A DNA stretch of 64,000 nucleotides from Selenomonas sputigena (lineage in GTDB: Bacteria > Bacillota > Negativicutes > Selenomonadales > Selenomonadaceae): contig NZ_CP110383.1 in the NCBI RefSeq assembly GCF_026015965.1, forward strand, positions 62,001 through 126,000, given 5' to 3'. The position numbers and the translations under genes are program-made. The notes below the pieces were generated by a model that was not told the origin of the DNA, searched no databases, and was given only the letters and a program-made list of their open reading frames with translations. Each line of letters begins with the position of its first letter. Position 1 is the first letter of the stretch. Of this stretch, positions 60,505-64,000 are shown piece after piece.

Positions 60505-61277
60505 GGAAGAGAAAAGGGAAGGCTGCACTCGTAGCTGCCGCCTTGGCTGCAGCTCTGAACATGGGGACGCTGCAGGCGGCGGATGAGCCATCGTCCTTGG
60601 AGGGAGAGAGCGTCAGCTACGACATGGCGACGGGCGAGATCACGGCGGAGGGCGGCATTACATTGAAGCGAGGCACGGCGACCATCACAGGGGCGAGAGC
60701 CAGCTACAACACGAAGACACAGCAGGGCGAGATCACGGGCGGCGTCATCGCTGTGCGCGATGCGATGCGTCTGACGGCACAGACCGTGACGCTCGAATCT
60801 GCCGACGCCATCCATGCGACGGGCGGTGCAGAGATCACGAAGGATGATCTTTGTCTGACTGCTGCAAGCCTCTCTGTATTTGATAAGGATCGCTACGTCG
60901 CGGAAGGTGACGTTCGTGCCGTGAAGGCGGATAAGACGTTTACAGGCGCGCGCGCCGAATTTACGCAGTCGGCGAACTACATGCTCGTTCCGGCGGGCGG
61001 CACGATGACGACGGCGGACGGCACCTTCACGGCAGATCGCATGGAAGGCTGGCTGACAGAAGAGCATTACCGCGGCACGGGCAACGTGCATGTCGTCAGT
61101 CCGCCGAGAAGCTTCGAGGGCGGCGGCGATACGGTCGACTACTTTGCCAAAGCTGAGGACGGCAAGGGCAAGTGCGTGCTCGATGGCAACGCCTGGGCAT
61201 ATCAGGGAAATAACATGCTCAAGAGCAAGCATCTGACGGTTTATCTTGCCAACACGGGCAATCTTGCGGTAGAATGA
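60501..61277 (+). CDS. lptA: LPS transport bridge protein LptA-like (OstA domain)
   Basis: A 258-residue secreted protein with a signal peptide (AALVAAALAAALNMGTLQAA, cleavage likely after QAA) and repeated OstA-type beta-jellyroll motifs: VSYDMATGEITAEGGITLKR, ASYNTKTQQGEITGGVIAVR. It is longer than E. coli LptA (about 185 residues), consistent with Negativicutes forms that must span a wider periplasm; that explanation is inference. The start is TTG 60501 overlapping the lptC stop, with GGGGAG upstream. Confidence 0.86.
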   Translation: MRKRKGKAALVAAALAAALNMGTLQAADEPSSLEGESVSYDMATGEITAEGGITLKRGTATITGARASYNTKTQQGEITGGVIAVRDAMRLTAQTVTLESADAIHATGGAEITKDDLCLTAASLSVFDKDRYVAEGDVRAVKADKTFTGARAEFTQSANYMLVPAGGTMTTADGTFTADRMEGWLTEEHYRGTGNVHVVSPPRSFEGGGDTVDYFAKAEDGKGKCVLDGNAWAYQGNNMLKSKHLTVYLANTGNLAVE

Positions 61278-61311
61278 GAAGGATTCAATATAAGAAGAGA
61301 GGTGGAGGGTA

Positions 61312-62031
61312 TTGCATCTGGAAGCGAAAGATCTGGTCAAGACGTTCAAGCGGCGCAGTGTCGTCGATCATGTGTCCCTGCGCGTCGACAAGGGCGAGAT
61401 CGTCGGGCTTCTAGGGCCCAACGGCGCGGGCAAGACGACGACGTTCTACATGATTACGGGGCTTGAGCGGCCGACCTCGGGCGATGTCTTCGTTTCCGAT
61501 GTGCGCATCACGAGCATGCCCATGTATGCGCGTGCGCGTCTCGGCATCAGCTACCTCGCGCAGGAAGCCTCGATCTTCCGCAAGATGACCGTCGAGGAAA
61601 ATCTCCTCTCGATCCTGGAGATGACGAAGCTCTCCGCGCAGGAACGCAGGGAGAAGATGGAGAATCTGCTCGCGGAGTTCCGCATCGGCCATGTACGTAA
61701 CCGTCTCGGCACGGAGCTTTCGGGCGGTGAGCGCCGCCGCGTTGAGATCGCGCGCTGCCTCGCCATCGAGCCGCAGTTCATCCTGCTCGACGAGCCGTTT
61801 GCAGGCGTCGATCCCATCGCCGTCGCCGACATACAGGAGATCATCGCGTATCTGCGCAAGCGAGGTATCGGCATCCTCATCACCGATCACAACGTGCGCG
61901 AGACGCTGCACATCGTCGATCGCGCCTATATCCTGAACGACGGCAAGATCCTCCTCGAAGGGGACAGTGCGACCATCGCTGCGAGCGATCTCGCACGCAA
62001 GTTCTACCTTGGCGACAACTTCACGTTATAG
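61312..62031 (+). CDS. lptB: LPS export ABC transporter ATPase LptB
   Basis: A 239-residue ATPase driving LPS extraction with LptF/LptG. Walker A is [14 protein letters not shown]-loop [19 protein letters not shown], signature [16 protein letters not shown], Walker [14 protein letters not shown], and the LptB-specific [16 protein letters not shown] switch region. Start TTG 61312 with GGTGGAGGG upstream. Confidence 0.95.
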   Translation: MHLEAKDLVKTFKRRSVVDHVSLRVDKGEIVGLLGPNGAGKTTTFYMITGLERPTSGDVFVSDVRITSMPMYARARLGISYLAQEASIFRKMTVEENLLSILEMTKLSAQERREKMENLLAEFRIGHVRNRLGTELSGGERRRVEIARCLAIEPQFILLDEPFAGVDPIAVADIQEIIAYLRKRGIGILITDHNVRETLHIVDRAYILNDGKILLEGDSATIAASDLARKFYLGDNFTL

Positions 62032-62041
62032 GAGCGTCCTT

Positions 62042-63133
62042 ATGCAGATACGACTTTTGGACAAATACATCTTTCGTGAGGTCTGCCTCGCCTTCTTCTT
62101 CGGTATATGCGGCACGTCTGCCGTATTCGTTGGCTCAGGCACACTCTTTCGCATCGCACAGTACATTACGGAATACGGCGCATCGTTTGGCTCTGTCGTA
62201 AAGATGTTCATCTTTAGCCTGCCCGCTATCGCCATCTATACATTTCCCATGTCGATGCTCTTGGCGGCACTCTTGACGTTCGGCAGGCTGTCGAGTTCGA
62301 GCGAGATCACGGCGATGAAGTCGTGCGGCGTGAGCTTCTACCGCATCGCTGCGCCCGTCATTGTGCTCGGCGTCGTCGTCAGCATCTTTTCCATCCTCTT
62401 CACGGAGCATGTCGTACCGCGAGCGAACAACGCCTATGAGAATGTCATCGCCTACGAGATTCAGGGAAACGCCGCACCCAAGTCGCAGGATCACATCGTT
62501 ATCAAGGAGATCAAGGACGGCGAGATGCAGCGCCTCATGTATGCGCGTCGCTACGATGCTGCAACGGAAACGCTCGAAGGCGTGACGCTGCAGTCGTTCG
62601 AGCAGGGTGAGACGAAGTACGTGCAGGATGCCGCTTATGCGAAGTGGGAGGGCACGCAGTGGACGATGTATAGGGGAGCGATCTACGAGGTTTCCGGCGG
62701 CAAGTCGGAGCATACGATGCGCTTCGACAAGCAGGTGCTGCCCATCAACGCTGGTCCCGGGCGCATCGTGCGTGAGCAGAAGAAGCCGGAGGAGCTGACG
62801 ATGAAGGAGCTGCGTCAGCAGATCGAACTCATGCGCACGCAGTTCGTCGATACGAAGAAATTGGAGACGGAGCTTTATCAGCGCATCACGATTCCGATGG
62901 CGAGCCTCGTCTTCGCCATCATCGGCGTGCCGCTCGGCATCCAGCCGACGCGCAGCAGCTCCTCGCGCGGCATCGGCTTGAGCCTCTTGATCTTCTTTTG
63001 CTACTATGTTCTCATGACGCTCGCGGGGGCGCTCGGGCAGTCGGGCGCGCTGAACCCCGCCTATGCCGTCTGGCTGCCGAATGTCGCGGGTCTTCTCATC
63101 GGAGCGTACCTGATGCGCGAGGCGGCGCACTGA
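62042..63133 (+). CDS. LPS export permease, LptF/LptG (YjgP/YjgQ) family
   Basis: A 363-residue inner-membrane protein with the usual three N-terminal and three C-terminal membrane helices around a periplasmic jellyroll domain (residues 130-260). Seen are LLDKYIFREVCLAFFFGICG, PMSMLLAALLTFGRLSSSSE with the conserved coupling helix, and C-terminal IPMASLVFAIIGVPLGIQPT. Only one permease gene is present, so the partner must be elsewhere or the protein acts as a homodimer. GGAG precedes ATG 62042. Confidence 0.92.
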   Translation: MQIRLLDKYIFREVCLAFFFGICGTSAVFVGSGTLFRIAQYITEYGASFGSVVKMFIFSLPAIAIYTFPMSMLLAALLTFGRLSSSSEITAMKSCGVSFYRIAAPVIVLGVVVSIFSILFTEHVVPRANNAYENVIAYEIQGNAAPKSQDHIVIKEIKDGEMQRLMYARRYDAATETLEGVTLQSFEQGETKYVQDAAYAKWEGTQWTMYRGAIYEVSGGKSEHTMRFDKQVLPINAGPGRIVREQKKPEELTMKELRQQIELMRTQFVDTKKLETELYQRITIPMASLVFAIIGVPLGIQPTRSSSSRGIGLSLLIFFCYYVLMTLAGALGQSGALNPAYAVWLPNVAGLLIGAYLMREAAH

Positions 63134-63199
63134 CAAGAAAGAGGCGGATTTTCCCGCCATAAAGGGGAAAACTCTCGGGAGAGAAAGGAGCATGTCTTG

Positions 63200-64000
63200 A
63201 TGTACGGGATCGTCTTGATACTCGTGCTGATCATCACGGGCGGCGCCATCGCCGTCATCGGCGACCGCGTGGGCACGAAGGTCGGCAAGAAGCGTCTGTC
63301 ACTCTTCGGCCTCAGGCCGCGTCATACGTCGACTATCGTCACCATCGTCACGGGCTTCGTCATCACGACGCTGACGTTCATCATCCTTGCCGCCGCTTCA
63401 GAAAACGTGCGCACGGCGCTCTTCGGCATGGAGCAGCTCAACCGCTCGATGCGGGAAACGGAGGAAAAGCTCAAGGATGCGTCGGCCGAACTTACGGCGG
63501 CGCGCGCCGAGCAGGCGGCGGCGGACAAGGCGCTTGCCGATCTCAAGGGCAGTGTACGCTCACTAGAAGAGGAAGCCGAAAAGCTTTCTGCGGGCAACCG
63601 TGCGCTCGCAGCGAAGAACGATGAGCTCGCAAAGGAAAACACTGCGCTCGATGGGGTGAACCGTACACTGGCGGCAGAAAACGATGCGCTCGGTGCGGCG
63701 AACGAAACGCTTGGCACGGAGAATGCGGCGCTTGCGACGAGCAACGCGCAGCTTGCCGGCGATAAGAAGGCGCTGGAAACGCGCACGCAGGAGCTGCGCC
63801 GCGGGCTTGAGATCATCCGCGAGGGCGACATCGTCTATCGCGCGGGCGAGGTCATCGCGGCGGGCGTCATCAAGGGCGGACGGCCCGAGGACGATGTGCG
63901 CGCCGATGTCGCTGCACTCGCACAGCTCGCGAGCCGCAACGTCTCAGCACACCTCGGCAAAGATCTGCCCGACGGCGAGATCTGGGTCTACTCGCCCGAG
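63200..64000 (+). CDS. DUF3084-type membrane coiled-coil protein, truncated by window edge
   Basis: The open frame runs through the window end (at least 267 residues). Two N-terminal membrane helices (residues 2-20 and 47-66) flank GDRVGTKVGKKRLSLFGLRP, a motif of DUF3084 proteins. Next comes a long heptad-repeat coiled coil (about 80-195) rich in KNDELAKENTALDGV-type repeats, then a conserved beta-rich region (GLEIIREGDIVYRAGEVIAA). Members follow the lpt genes in many Negativicutes and may act in the envelope, but the function is unknown. AAAGGAG precedes ATG 63200. Confidence 0.85.
   Translation, partial: MYGIVLILVLIITGGAIAVIGDRVGTKVGKKRLSLFGLRPRHTSTIVTIVTGFVITTLTFIILAAASENVRTALFGMEQLNRSMRETEEKLKDASAELTAARAEQAAADKALADLKGSVRSLEEEAEKLSAGNRALAAKNDELAKENTALDGVNRTLAAENDALGAANETLGTENAALATSNAQLAGDKKALETRTQELRRGLEIIREGDIVYRAGEVIAAGVIKGGRPEDDVRADVAALAQLASRNVSAHLGKDLPDGEIWVYSPE

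Overview
The window looks like a chromosomal segment of a diderm, flagellated Firmicute of the class Negativicutes, most likely Selenomonas or a close relative. It joins a Bacillus/Clostridium-type late flagellar gene order (flgM, flgN, flgK, flgL, yviE-like, fliW, csrA, flaG, fliD, fliS, flagellin) to a full Gram-negative-type Kdo2-lipid A and LPS export cluster that uses LpxI rather than LpxH. Most genes are GC-rich and on the + strand in tight, overlapping operons. No rRNA, tRNA, CRISPR array or transposase was seen.

Layout. Bases 1-4100 hold a 5'-truncated beta-carbonic anhydrase, an ECF transporter S component, aminofutalosine synthase MqnE, an AT-richer S51 peptidase, a minus-strand RelE/Phd-type toxin-antitoxin pair and an Spx/ArsC-family protein. 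Bases 4250-15560 are the late flagellar region, ending in flagellin with a structured leader and a strong terminator. Bases 15560-44757 are a large glycan island: multi-domain GT2 glycosyltransferases, five SPINDLY/OGT-like GT41 catalytic domains (three in one 1685-residue protein), a nucleotidyltransferase, an alkaline-phosphatase-superfamily protein with an apparent frameshift, a cytidylyltransferase-PEP mutase fusion, RfbH and RfbG for a CDP-deoxysugar, a GT9 enzyme, and flagellin lysine methylase FliB. Bases 44879-47572 hold a universal stress protein, a chemoreceptor and dCMP deaminase. Bases 47814-63133 carry lpxC-fabZ-lpxA-lpxI-lpxB-msbA-(waaA-lpxK fusion)-kdsB-kdsA-kdsC-lpxL-lptC-lptA-lptB-lptF/G. 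The window closes inside a DUF3084 coiled-coil protein.

How the genes work together. Five promoter-like sites share one architecture (YTTARG, exactly 15 bases, then a 7-mer ending CGATA), matching the sigma-28/sigma-D consensus. They precede the TIGR03826 gene, flgM, flagellin, the first glycosyltransferase and a TPR gene inside the glycan island, so flagellin and its probable glycosylation machinery appear co-regulated. The flagellin leader contains a hairpin presenting an ACAAGGAUG CsrA site, and fliW and csrA lie just upstream, so FliW-CsrA control of flagellin translation is very likely. The candidate new biology is a sigma-28-driven flagellin modification system combining serial GT41 domains, a CDP-deoxysugar, probable phosphonate decoration and lysine methylation. 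A second discovery is a 72-75 bp dispersed repeat that carries an outward-facing promoter next to lpxC and upstream of the toxin-antitoxin operon.
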